Assembly (NCBI GenBank): GCA_023614405.1
Contig: CM042694.1
Coordinates: 354,968,010-355,032,009, forward strand
Direction: 5' to 3'
DNA from: Avena insularis
Taxonomy: Eukaryota > Streptophyta > Magnoliopsida > Poales > Poaceae
Length of the DNA: 64,000 nt
A program made the translations under genes and the position numbers. Under the pieces are notes generated by a model. That model did not search any database. It worked only from the letters and a program-made list of their open reading frames with translations, and had not been told where the DNA came from. Below, piece after piece: positions 23,448-34,690 of the stretch. How positions within the stretch are numbered: position 1 is the first letter of the stretch; each line of letters opens with the position of its first letter.

Positions 23448-24607
23448 GGACGCGGCTTGCCTGTGTCCTCGTGGTGCGCCCAACCGTGCGACCGCTCCGT
23501 TCGTTCAGGATCGTGGGGTTATCTCTAGTGTGCCCCTGTTTAGCTGCTTTTCTAAAAAGAAAAGTACAGCAGAATACTCGCGACTCCGTATCCGAACAAG
23601 AAAATTACACCGGAGAGCGAAAACACAGCGGCATGGTCACGACATAGATCGGCAACCCCGAGGCCGCAGGGAGCAGGTCGGCGTCGTACAGATCTCGACC
23701 GTGGCGGAGCCGAGCACGAAATCGATGATGCCTAGTCGCGGCGAAGAAACTGCTGCGGGCGTCAGCGTGGATGGCAGCGCGGATACGAAATCGGCAGCGG
23801 CGTGCCGACGACCACAACGATGACGACGACCGCCGCCTAACTTTCCTCAGCTCTGAACGCGCTCTTCTCGGTCAGCGGCGCGCGGCGACCTGCTCTACCA
23901 TCCCGAGTCCCCGACGGGACCACTGCAGTGGAGGAACGGGTCGGGGTCTCGGCTCCGCCCTCCAGTTCCAGTACCAGCCGCCCCGACGTCTGTGTCCTCC
24001 AGGTCCAGTCTGGTCTTCATAGCAGCTCGGACAGGATCTCCGCCTCCATCTTCTCGCCGAGGCTGTCGACGTTGTTGCGGAACAAGCCGATCCAGGGGGA
24101 TACGATCGATTTCGCGCTCGATGAGGCCGTCAACAGAGCTCGTCCGCCGCGAGTCCTCGTCGGTCGGTGGCTCTAGGTGCCTCAGCACGGTTTTACACAG
24201 CCCGCCCAGCAACCTCTTTCCGCTGGGACTCTCCTCGGCGAGGCGTACCACTTGCAGGCGCACATCGTAGTCATGCCGCGGACAGCGCCCGATCACGATG
24301 AGGAAGACAACGGCATTGGCACTCCGTAGGACACGAGCCAAGGGTGAGGAAGTAGACATAGCCACGGGGGCGGCGCGAGGTAGAGATCGCGGCCTTCCTC
24401 GCCCGGCTCCCGTTCTTTTACATCGACGTTGGATCGAAAGGACACAACGGAACGAGTACACAAAAGTGAATGAAGTACGAACTACTCCTATCTTTTTTTC
24501 TTCAATCGCTACTAGTAGATGGAAAAACTGTGAGCAGCCGTAGGATCTGAACAAACGGAGCGATCACATGAATGGTCGCACCAAGAGGCCACAGGCAAGC
24601 CGCGTCC
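23448..24607. mobile_element. Mutator-like element, non-autonomous (1.16 kb)
   Basis: The terminal inverted repeats begin GGACGCGGCTTGCCTGTG at 23448 and end with the complement at 24607. Similarity extends about 64 bp at roughly 80% by eye. A perfect 9-bp target duplication TGGAGCAAT flanks it (23439-23447 and 24608-24616), as expected for Mutator-like elements. The interior is GC-rich with long open frames (minus 23895-24554, 219 codons) and no transposase, which suggests a Pack-MULE-type element carrying captured sequence. Confidence 0.75.
23895..24554 (-). other. Open frame inside the Mutator-like element
   Basis: 219 codons, unrecognised. It spans most of the interior and runs into the right terminal repeat. 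It is rich in R, D, E, G and P (RLAEESPSGKRLLGGL, DRLVPQQRRQPRREDGGG). GC-rich captured gene fragments often keep such long frames, so coding status is unproven. Confidence 0.3.
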
Positions 24608-24617
24608 TGGAGCAATG

Positions 24618-25545
24618 CACTGGCGAGACCTCCACCGCCATGCATCTGTGAGGCCTTTCCCCTCCTCTGCTCCAGGCTGCACTCCCTTTCTGATCCACAC
24701 ATATGCGCTTTAGGATTAAAGGATTAATTGGTGTAGAATTTGTTCCAGGAAGACACTGAATCGGGATTTTAGGAAGAGGAGCTATGACTGATTTGATTCT
24801 ATGATTTATTTTATTTGGTTGTTGTGTTAGCGAGATGGCATAATTGGTTGCGAACTTAACAAATCTGCTACTGCCACGTAGAGTTAAGGCGTGAAGTTCA
24901 TACATGTGGATAAGTTTCAGTTGATTATTAGCTATTGCCCAGTTTGGTACTCTGTTATAGTGACCTATTTACAGATATAGACAACACATCCAGTCATACT
25001 TTATGACATTTTGACGAGAAGGAAGAACACCCTTTTCTAAGGGTGGGACGGTGGCTGCTAAAAAACATGCCATTTAGCACAAGCTAAAATAAAGCGGATA
25101 AAATTCTCTGACGGTAGCTATGTCTCGGTCAAAAAAGGTTGAAAATACTAATTCATAGTAATGAAGTTTTCCATTGTCCAAAAAACCCAACGTATATCAA
25201 CTCGAATGGGCACCTACTGAGCTACATAGCTTAGCGTCATGCGTATCAAGGAACATTTGGGATTGTGTGCAAGGTTAATTGTTATCCTAAAGTTTGATGG
25301 GATAATACTTAGTGATTACTCTCATTTTCTTATTTCTTAATCGTTTGATTTAGAATATTATTTTTTCTATCGAATTGCTAGAGATCGCGATATATGTTTG
25401 AGAAAAATGAAGGAAAGTTCCCGGTTATAAAAAATGATGCAACCGGGCTATGTGTTGGTGGAGGGATGCAAAGAAACGAGAGATACGCAAAGAGAGAAAG
25501 ATTAAAGGTATATCCCGAATTGTACTATCATATTAGTGTGATATA
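24618..25545. other. Unclassified AT-rich sequence
   Basis: No gene or repeat structure seen. It may be the body of the Helitron-like element whose 3' end is at 25578; I could not find a convincing 5' TC end. Confidence 0.3.
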
Positions 25546-25578
25546 ACCCGTAGCAACGAGCACGGGCATTTTTTCTAG
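25546..25578 (+). mobile_element. Helitron-like 3' terminus
   Basis: An ACCCGTAGCAACGAGCACGGG hairpin (stem CCCGT/ACGGG) is followed by a short T-rich spacer and CTAG at 25575-25578, then T. Helitrons end in CTRR after such a hairpin and insert between A and T. No Rep/helicase gene is present, so this would be a non-autonomous copy with unknown 5' end. Confidence 0.5.
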
Positions 25579-25791
25579 TATAATATAACAATCGGTCTTT
25601 GCGACGACCAGATTATGAACACATAGCCCGGTTGGATGTTTATTGGCGGAATATGTCTTACATGGTATCAGACGCAAAACCCTAACCGGACCTGCGCCTC
25701 CTCCCGCTTCCGCCGCCGCAGCAGCCGATCTCGACGTCCGGCCTCTGCAAACCACCCACTTCTCCCCTTCTAGCCTCGCCGCCCCTCTGCA

Positions 25792-26617
25792 ATGGGTGAC
25801 GACGCCGCACGGATCGCGCAAGCCGCGAAGGAAAAAAGAAGACCGCGAGGCCCGAGAAGCTGCTCACGCCTAGTCGAAGCTCGCCCTTGCCACCGCCCCC
25901 TCCTCCAGCGCGGGGGCCTTCTCGCTCACCTCGTTGCATGCCCAAGCTGTCGGCCTCCACTCCATCAAGGGGCACGTCCCCATCGAGCTGGCCCTCGAAA
26001 CTGGCGTTCATCGCCAATGGCGCACCTTCTTCCACGCCGCCTTCCGCAAGTATGCGCTGCTCGACCACGTCGACACCCTTGCTCCGTCCGTTCTGACTCC
26101 GGAGTAGGCTCTCTTGGATGCCACGGTCGTCTCCTGGCTCTACGGGTCCGTGTCCCTCGGCCTCCTCGACGTCGTCATGACACCGGGCGAAGACCCCCTC
26201 GCCGTCGAGATGTGGACAAGCATCAACGGGCTCTTCAACGACCACAAGATCAACCGCCAGCTCCACCTCTCTACTGAGCTGGGCGAGATCAAGATGGGCG
26301 AGATGAACATGACCGAGTACTTGAAGAAGATCGAGGCCCTCGCCGACGGTCTCGCGAATCTCGGCTCCCCAGAAGACGACGCCAAGCTGGTGATCCACTG
26401 CCTCAACGGACTTTCCGAGCAATACAAGGGCGCCACCGATCTCATCTCCCTCATGCCCGACATCTCGTTTGAGAAGTGCCGTTCTCTTCTCGCAGTCCAA
26501 GACATGAAGCGCCAGAATCGTCGCTCACGCAATGGCAACAACGACACGGCCCTCTACTCCAACGTCGCCACCGCCCCCAACTCTAGACGGGGCAACGGTA
26601 GCAAGGGCAAGAAATAG
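25792..26617 (+). pseudogene. gag: gag of element 3a
   Basis: The ATG at 25792 begins MGDDAARIAQAAKEK. A shift near 25830-25870 moves to the frame that carries GHVPIELALETGVHRQWRTF, and a TAG lies near 26105. The core from 26114 includes WLYGSVSLGLLDVV, ELGEIKMGEMNMTEYLKKIE and LVIHCLNGLSEQYKG, typical of the Copia gag (UBN2-like) family. A stop at 26615-26617 and a 13-C run at 26777-26789 separate it from pol. No zinc knuckle is evident. Confidence 0.82.
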
Positions 26618-26848
26618 AAGAAGGCCGCAACAGACGCTGCCAAGGACACCGCCATCATCCAAGCCGGCCCCGTCGTCACACCTCCGGCTGCCGCTCCTCC
26701 AATCTGGCCCACGCCGCTCCTGCCCTAGAATGGCGTGATCTAGATGTGGCCATACGACCCTGGTATGCAGGCTCGACCCCCCCCCCCCCAGCTACATGCA
26801 CCGCCCCTACCCCCGTAGCACGCCTTCAACGCGCAAGGGACCTACACC

Positions 26849-29800
26849 GTGCCGCACGCCTATGGCTATGGCTATGGCGGCTATGCTCCTCAGGCTCCTG
26901 CATATGGGCTCGGCGTTGCACCCCCGTCATCACCGGCTTCATCGACTGCCTCATGGGACCAGTATCCGCTGATGAATCGGTTCCAGAAGATGGGCCTTCA
27001 AGCGCCCACCACCGATTGGGTCATGGACACTGGCGCCACCTCCCACTTCGCACCGAACCCCGGTATGCTCACCTCCGTGTCTCCTCCTTCTTCTTCCTCT
27101 CGTGCTGTCGTTGTCGGTAACGGTTCCACCCTTCCGATCACCGCTACTGGGCATGCACATTTTCCTATTTCCACTCCCTCGCGTCCTCTGCATCTTCGCA
27201 ATGTCTTAGTAGCTCCCGATATAGTCAAAAACCTCTTGTCTGTTCATCAATTCACCATTGATAATCGTGTTTCCGTCGAATTTGACCCTGTTGGTTTTTC
27301 TGTGAAGGACCTTCTAACCAGGACCGAGATTCTCAGATGCAATAGTCCTGGAGCCCTCTACCCTGCCAGCACCTCCTCCCCTAGCCGCCCACACGCCTTC
27401 CTCATCGTCGACCCTGCTATGTGGCACCGACACCTTGGACACCCTGGACGGCCGGTCATGGAGTCATTAGCTCGCTCTTGCATTATTCCTAGGGATAAAA
27501 ATAAATCTAGTTTGTGTCATGCTTGTCAATTAGGTCGCCATGTTCGTCTACCTTTTTCTTCTACCAATCATGTAACACATTCTCCGTTTCAACTTATACA
27601 TTGTGATTTATGGACAACTCCTGTTGAGAGTATTTTTGGCTTTAAGTATTATCTCGTTTGTCTCGATGATTTCACTCAATACGCTTGTGTTTATCCTTTA
27701 TGTGCCAAGTCAGAAGCCTTCTCACACTTGTCGTCCCTCCACGCCTTAGCCCAAACTCAGTTTCATGCACCCTTGAAAGCCATCCAGTGTGACAATGATC
27801 ATGAGTTCGATAATTCCTCCCTATAATCGTTTGCCCAACGCCATGGGATAACACTCCGCTTCTCATGTCCCTATACTTCACAACAAAACGGTAAAGCCGA
27901 GAGAATTATTCGCACCATTAACGACATCACTCGCACCCATCTAATTCAAGCTAGCATGCCACCTCGCTTCTGGGCCGAGGCTCTCCATACAGCCGTGCTA
28001 TTGCACAATCGGCTGCCTTCCAAGGCCATCGCGGATCGCATGCCATTTTGATCCCTTCATGGTGTCGACCCTGCATATGTCGGTCTTAGGGTCTTCGGAT
28101 GCTTATGCTACCCCACCACCATTGCCCCGCATAAACTTGCGCCTCGCTCCGTGCTGTGTGTGTTCCTTGGGTATCCATCTCAACATCATGGCTATTGCTT
28201 CCTTGATCGTTCCACCCAAAATATCATCATCTCTCGCCATGTTGTGTTTGACGAGTCTGTCTTTCCCTTTGCCTCTAACGCATCACCACCATCCTCTACT
28301 TCTACTTTGCAAAGTTATGACTTTCTGCAGGTTGATCAGCCGATGTTGTCGATGCCATTCACCGCGCCGACCGCGGGAACTTCTGTCGCGGGCTCTGCCG
28401 CGGCCACTCGACAGCCTGCCGTGGGTGTTCGACAGCCTGTTGCGGCTGCTCATAGCTCGGGCACTTCTCCTGCCCGCAGATCTCCCGCCCAAGCCGCGCC
28501 GCCTCGGACCACCTTGCCTGGCCCGTCCTCGGCCGGATCGTCGCCATCAGGATCGCCCTTGTCCGCTCCCTCGCCCGCTGCGTCTACGGATGATGGTGCC
28601 CCGGAGCCTTCTACGAGCTCGCCATCCATGGCTTCTACCCTGCCTCCCTCCACGGATGCTCCTCAGGCTCATCATCCTCAAGCACCACCGCCGCCACCGT
28701 CTCACACCATGCTCATGCGTGTCAAGCACGGCATTGTGCAGCCCAAGACGATTTTTGATCTTCATGTTGAAGGATTGTCTCCAATACCGAAGACTTATCG
28801 TGGTGCTCTCAAACACCCCAATTGGCATGCTGCAATGGTTGAAGAGTATAGTGCGCTCCTCTCCAACAACACTTGGGACTTGGTTGATCCTCCTCGTCGT
28901 GCCAACATTGTCACCGGCAAGTGGATCTTTCGTCACAAGATGAAGTCTGATGGTTCGTTGGAATGATGCAAAGCTCGTTGGGTCCTTCGAGGTTTTACTC
29001 AGCGTGAAGGTATTGATTTTGATGAGACTTTCAGCCCTGTGGTCAAGCCAGCCACCATATGCACGGTGTTATCACTTGCGCTCTCTAGTAACTGGCCGAT
29101 TCATCAGCTTGATGTCAAGAACGCCTTCCTCAATGGCACACTCATCGAGACCGTGTATGCTCAACAGCCTTCCGGGTTTACTGATCCAAGATTTCCTGAC
29201 AAGGTGTGTCGCCTCAACAAATCTCTCTACGGTTTGAAGCAGGCGCCTCAAGCATGGTTTCAGCGGTTTGCTTCATTCATTGCTACTGTTGGTTTTGTTG
29301 GCTCCAAGTTTGATAGCTCCCTGTTTGTCTACCGGCGTGGCACTGACATGGCTTATCTCCTACTCTATGTGGATAACATTATCCTGACAGCGTCTTCTCT
29401 GACTTTGTTGCACAGTTTAATTGCTTCTCTTTATAAAGAGTTCAGCATGACAGATATGGGTGAGCTTCACTATTTTCTAGGCATCTCAGTCAGACGCACT
29501 AAGGACAATTTGTTCCTCTCACAGGAGAAGTATGCATTGGAGCTTCTTAACAAAGCTGGTATGTTACAATGTAAATCTATCTCCACTCCAATTGATACAG
29601 CTTCTAAGCTTGCATCTTAGTCTAGTGATCCCGTGGCTGATCCTACAAAATTTCGCAGTATTGTAGGAGGTCTCCAATACCTTAATTTCACTCCGCCAGA
29701 TATGTCCTATGCAGTACAGCAAATATGTCTTCATATGCATGATACACGAGCTAATCACTTGCTCCTTGTGAAGCGTGTTCTACGCTACATCCGCGACACC

Positions 29801-30133
29801 ACCGAGTATGGTCTCACTTTGTATCGACGCACATCGAACAAATTGTTGGCCTACTCTGACGCTGACTAGGAAGGTTGTCCAGACACCCGACGGTCTACTT
29901 TAGGCTATTGTGTGTTCCTCAGAGCGAATTTGGTGTCTTGGTCGGCTAAGTGGCAGCACACTATTTCCCAATCGAGTGCGGAGGCTGAGTATTAGGTGGC
30001 AGCAAATGTGGTGGCTGAATCTTGTTGGCTTCGACAGCTACTTTTGGAGCTTCATCGACCGGTGCATGATGCTTCAGTGGTATTCTGTGACAATGTGAGC
30101 TCTGTTTACATGATACAGAATCCAATGCATCAC
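26849..30133 (+). pseudogene. pol: pol of element 3a (PR, IN, RT, RNase H)
   Basis: One reading frame throughout, broken only by nonsense codons (27824, 28049, 28964, 29618, 29867 and 29993). Protease has WVMDTGATSHF near 27017. The integrase zinc finger is MWHRHLGHPG...CHACQLG, and the core has IHCDLWTTP and QCDNDHEF, where the usual G is D. GKAERIIRTIN follows. RT has [21 protein letters not shown] and YVDN at 29366-29377, so the second catalytic Asp is replaced by Asn. RNase H has SDAD and AEAEY. It is truncated before the pol end. Confidence 0.87.
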
Positions 30134-30187
30134 CAAGACACGAGACCTACGCCTCCTCCTGTAGGATATGTATTCTAACACCCTCCC

Positions 30188-32350
30188 TCAGTAGAAACTG
30201 GGCAGTCGACGAATGTTGAGACTGTCCCAAAAGTCCAAGAAGAGAGGCGATGGTAATCCTTTGGTGAAGATGTCCGCGAACTATGATGAACTAGGAACGT
30301 GTAGCACCTTAACCTCGCCAGTGGTCACGCGATCTCTGACAAAGTGTAGATCAATCTCCACATGCTTAGTATGCTGGTGATGTACTGGATTCTGTGTCAT
30401 GTAAACAGAGATCACATTGTCACAGAAGACCACTGAAGCATCATGCACCGGTCGATGAAGCTCCAAAAGTAGTTGTCGAAGCCAACAAGATTCAGCCACC
30501 ATATTTGCTACCGCCCGATACTCAGCCTCCGCACTCGATCGGGAAACAGTGTGCTACCGCTTAGCCGACCAAGACACCAAATTCGCGTCGAGGAACACAC
30601 AATAGCCTGAAGTAGACCGTCGAGTGTCTGGACAACCTGCCCAGTCAGCGTCAGAGTAGGCCAACAATTTGTTCGATGTGCGTCGATACAAAGTGACACC
30701 ATAGTCAGTGGTGCCATGGATGTAGCGTAGAACACGCTTCACAAGGAGCAAGTGATTAGCCCATGGATCATGCATATGAAGACATATCTGCTGTACTGCA
30801 TAGGAGATATCTGGCCGAGTGAAAGTGAGGTATTGGAGACCTCCTGCAATACTGCGATATTTTGTAGGATCAGCCACGGGATCACTAGACTGAGCTGCAA
30901 GCTTAGAAGCTGTATTAACTAGAGTGGAGATAGATTTACACTGCAACATACTAGCTTTGTCAAGAAGCTCCAATGCATACTTCTCCTGTGAGAGGAACAA
31001 ACTGTCCTTAGTGCGTCTGACTGAGATGCCCAGAAAATAGTGAAGCTCACCCATATCTGTCATGCTAAACTCTTTACAAAGAGAAGCAATTAAACTGTGC
31101 AACAAAGTCGGAGAAGACGCTGTCAGGATAATGTCATCCACATAGAGCAGGAGATAGGCCATGTCAGTGCCACACCGATAGACAAACAGGGAGCTATCGG
31201 ACTTAGAGCCAACAAAACCAACAGTAGCAATGAACGAAGCAAACCGCTGAAGCCATGCTCGAGGTGCCTGCTTCAAACTATAGAGAGATTTGTTGAGGCG
31301 ACACACCTTGTCAGGAAATCTGGGATCAGTAAACCCGGAAGGCTGTCGAGCATACACGGTCTCGATGAGTGTGCCATTGAGGAAGGCATTCTTAACATCA
31401 AGCTGATGAATTGGCCAGTTACTAGAGAGAGCAAGTGATAACACCATGCGTATGGTGGCTGGCTTGACCACAAGGCAAAAAGTCTCATCAAAATCAATAT
31501 CTTCGCACTGAGTAAAACCCCGAAGGACCCAACGAGCTTTGTATCGTTCCAACGAACCATCAGACTTCATCTTGTGATGAAAGATCCACTTGGTGGTGAC
31601 AATGTTGGCACGGCGAGGAGGATCAACCAAGTCCCAAGTGTTGTTGGAGAGGAGCGCATTGTACTCTTCAACCATTGCAGCATGCCAATTGCGGTCTTTG
31701 AGAGCACCACGATAAATCTTCGGTATTGGAGACAATCCTTCAACATGAAGATCAAAAATCGTCTTGGGTTGCACAATGTCGTGCTTGGCACGCGTGAGCA
31801 TGGTGTGAGACGGTGGCGGTGGTGGTGCTCGAGGACGACGATCCCGAGGAGCATCCATGGCGGGAGGCGGGGTAGAAGTCGTGGATGGCAAGCTCGTAGA
31901 AGGCTCCGGGGCACCATCATCCTTAGACGCGGCGGGCGAGGGAGCGGACGAGGGCGATCCTGACGACGACGATCCGGCCGAGGACGGGCCAGGCGAGGTG
32001 GTCCGAGGCGACGTGCGCGGGGCGGGAGATCCTTCCACATCAGGAGAAGTGCCCGCGGCAGGATGACGAACGCCCACGGGAGGCTGCCGAGTGGCCGCGG
32101 CAGAGCCCGCAGCAGAGCCCGCGGCAGAAGTTCCCGCGGTCGGCGCAGTGAATGGCATCGGCAACATCGGCTGCTCAACCTGCAGAAAGTCATAACTTTG
32201 CAAAGTAGGAGTAGAGGATGGTGGTGATGCGTTAGACGCAAAGGGAAAGACAAACTCGTCAAACACAACATGGCGAGAGATGATGATCTTTTGGGTGGAA
32301 CGATCAAGGCAGCGATCACCACCATAGTCCAGAAGCGGGAGGAGGCGCAT
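30188..32350 (-). pseudogene. pol: Fused leader-RT-RNase H frame of element 3b
   Basis: The ATG at 32350 lies in former leader sequence (MRLLPLLDYGGDRC) and opens into the end of the integrase region (STQKIIISRHVVFD), a Ser/Pro-rich linker, and RT. The frame is 598 codons to a TAG at 30554-30556. Beyond it, the same frame continues to the natural pol end (ADIFTKGLPSPLFLDFWDS, TGA at 30188-30190) with one more stop at 30281-30283. RT keeps YVDD at 31133-31144; RNase H has SDADWAG and AEAEYRA. No frameshift is seen over 721 codons. Confidence 0.83.
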
Positions 32351-32364
32351 GTCCGGTTAGGTAT

Positions 32365-32540
32365 GATTATAAACACATAGCTCGGTAGAGAGGGAGAGAG
32401 ATTGGCGGAATATGTTGGATGTATTATTGAGCCTCATGGGCGAGTATATATAGGCGTATAGGGATCATCTTGGAGTGCAAGACAAGACACGAGATCTATC
32501 TCTAACCTAGATTACCTAACCATACATGTATACTCTAACA
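32365..32540 (-). repeat. Short Copia LTR shared by 3b and 3c (176 bp)
   Basis: In element orientation it starts TGTTAGAGTATACATG at 32540 and ends near TAATCA at 32365. It is homologous to 34525-34690, including the TATATATA box (32445-32452), but its inner end differs. It is preceded by the polypurine-like GCAGGGGG end of 3c and followed by 3b leader, so it serves as 3' LTR of 3c and 5' LTR of 3b. Confidence 0.75.
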
Positions 32541-34524
32541 CCCCCTGCAGTCGTAGCGGTAGCATCTTGAACAATTGGAACGTCGCGGATAGTCAGACTG
32601 AAGATAAACCGAAGTAGCATCCAGTAGGCTGACATCCCCCCGTAGTCCGAGCGGGAACGTCGTGGACGGTGTTGCAGCGCGATGGCTTGGACTATAGAGG
32701 AAGCTGATGATGCTCAAGCGAGGTGGTAGCGCTTGTGCCGATATCGAGGGAGCCGAAAGTGTGAGGTGGTGCCAAGCGAGGTGGTAGCGCTTATGCCGAT
32801 ATCGAGGGAGCCGAGAGCGTGAGGCGGTGCCATGGTCGAGGTAGCCGTGTGATGGGTCGCCGTGGTCGGGGATGCCGGTGTCGAGGTAGCCGCACGTGAA
32901 TCCGCATGCGCATAGCGCGCGAGGAGGATGACGGAGACGTGTTGAGGCAGTCGTTGAGGTTATCGATGCCGAAGTCGATGCAGTCCGAGCTGTCGAGGAC
33001 GAGGTGTGACCATAATTTTGCCAGAACTAGGCGCACGTCGGGGACGAACGCACACTCCAGTTTTGCCAGAACCGAGTATGCAAAGAAGAACTCGTCGGTG
33101 ACGCGGTCGAGGCAGTTGTAGAGGGACCGATGTCGAAGAAGACGTTGTCGAAGCCGATGAAGACGAGGCACGGATCCGAGTTTGCCAGACTCGAGAACGC
33201 GTCGGGGACGAAGGCACTCCCGGTGTTGCCAGTACCAGGCGTGCGGGGGTAGGGACCATCATGAATTTGTCGCCATGTCAGAAAGACTAGCAGAGGTAGC
33301 CTCCAGAATGGTTGCGACGCACAGAGCGGCTAAGGGAGAGATGCCGGTGTTGTACGCGGTTGTCGGAGTAGAGTAGCAGGTGGTGTAGTCGGGGATGAGG
33401 CGATGACGCTGGCGACGAAGTTGTAGTGGATGAAGACGTAGAAGGCGGCGAAACCAGCGGCGACCTCGGTTAGTCATGCTAGATGCCTAGAGTGGCGATG
33501 GGATAGTCGGCGGGACCTGTGACGGCGAGAGGGGCGCCCTGCAGGTTACCTTGTGAAGCGCGGCGGCGGTGCTCGAAGTAGGCGAGGAAGACCTGGCGAC
33601 GTAACGAAGACCATGTGCAGACGGCGGCGATCCGCGTCGTAGGAGATGGCGCGGTGAAAGCCGAGGCCATCGATACACGAGGACGGCGAAGTAGACTGCG
33701 TGCAGCCACGCTACGATCCGAGGGACGACATAGCTGCAGGGCGCAAGTCGGTGTAGTGGCTGGGAGACCACCAATGACGTACACGCCAAGAAAGACGCGT
33801 TGGAAGCCGGTAGGGTGGACCAAAGACGGCGGCGCTACGGCCCGACGGGGCGATACAGCGGCAGCTCATAGCTCGATCGGTGGTAGACGCGTGCTCGGGG
33901 ACGTGCCTGGCATAGACAGGCGTGGGATCGGTTGATCAGACCGATGGTGCACTGTATGCGCCATGGCATGGACGACACGTGATCGAAGTCGATGGCGGCG
34001 TTGTCGGTAAAGTCCCGGACGATGACGACGAAGACGATCCGAGGGAGAGCGGCCGCGGCAGCCTTCCAATGGAAGGCGTAGCAGCCGTCCGCGGTGCGCG
34101 GCAGCCTGTCCTGAGGCCGCGACAGCCTGCCAAGGCAGGCGCAACAGCGGAGGAGGCAGGCGCACGGGCGCGGTGTAGATCCTCGATGCCGATGGTCGGA
34201 GTAGAGGCGCGGCGATGACGACGGCGGTGTGCGACTCAATCCGATCTAAGATCGGTAAATAAAAAAAAACCAATCAAGAGATCGAAAAAAGGACTTACAT
34301 GACAGCCGACCACGGATCGATGGACGAACCCTGCGTACGGGTTGCGCGGCCCCCGGCGGAGATTATGGAGATCGACCTCCCAGGCGGGCGGCGGAAGTGT
34401 GAAGTGTGGCAAGCAGCGGTGCCATGGGGACGGCAGCGCTAGAGTTTGGGGGCGGAGGAGCCGGCGGTGCCTGGGAGGAGGGGGCGGCGGCTAGAGTAGG
34501 AGAATCGTAGTTAGGCTGATACCA
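32541..34524 (-). mobile_element. Element 3c: non-autonomous internal region
   Basis: About 2 kb between two short LTRs, with primer site TGGTATCAGCC at 34514-34524 and a purine tract next to 32540. There is no gag or pol domain. It is GC-rich with many degenerate GTCGAGG/GCCGATG words and a 58-bp tandem duplication. Open frames on both strands reflect composition. It resembles a TRIM/LARD-type derivative that uses enzymes of a related Copia element (inference). Confidence 0.6.
32716..32831. repeat. 58-bp tandem duplication in 3c
   Basis: Two adjacent copies (32716-32773, 32774-32831) share AAGCGAGGTGGTAGCGCTT and ATATCGAGGGAGCCGA with few differences. Confidence 0.8.
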
Positions 34525-34690
34525 TGTAGACGGATAGAGAGGAAGAGAGATTGGCGAAATATGTTAGATGTATTATTGACTCTCATGGACGAGTATATAT
34601 AAGCGTATAGAAATCATCTTAAAGTGCAAGACAAAACACGAGATCTATCTCTATCTAGATTACCTAACCGTACACTCGTATACTCTAACA
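34525..34690 (-). repeat. 5' LTR of element 3c (166 bp)
   Basis: TGTAGACGG...CTCTAACA on the plus strand, with a TATATATAA box at 34594-34602. It is directly next to the primer site. The right flank begins CTCGT. LTRs this short are typical of the Ale/Retrofit group. Confidence 0.8.

Larger units (their letters stand above)
25610..30133 (+). mobile_element. Element 3a: Copia retrotransposon, truncated, plus strand
   Basis: It has a primer site at 25663 (TGGTATCAGA), gag, protease, integrase, RT and most of RNase H. The 3' end, polypurine tract and 3' LTR are missing: coding homology stops at about 30133 at the join with 3b. The sequence before the primer site (25610-25657) matches the middle LTR at 32365-32415 in the wrong orientation for this element. 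RT and integrase resemble the Ale/Retrofit group (inference). It carries at least six nonsense codons and a changed RT active site. Confidence 0.85.
30134..32540 (-). mobile_element. Element 3b: Copia deletion derivative, minus strand
   Basis: This copy belongs to the same family as 3a but is in opposite orientation, joined tail to tail. It has an LTR (32365-32540), then leader directly fused to late integrase/RT; primer site, gag, protease and most of integrase are deleted. After pol come a polypurine tract (CTGAGGGAGGG, 30181-30190) and only about 47 bp of 3' LTR (30134-30180), which meets the broken end of 3a. Confidence 0.82.

Noticed and set aside
33479..34273. Overlapping long frames on both strands
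   Set aside because: They sit in the non-autonomous Copia 3c internal region; composition (Arg/Ser/Pro) and lack of motifs argue against a gene.
25610..34690. One giant palindrome made of 3a and 3b
   Set aside because: 3b lacks about 2.4 kb present in 3a, the middle LTR has no inverted partner at the left end, and the 25610-25657 match is in the direct, not inverted, orientation.
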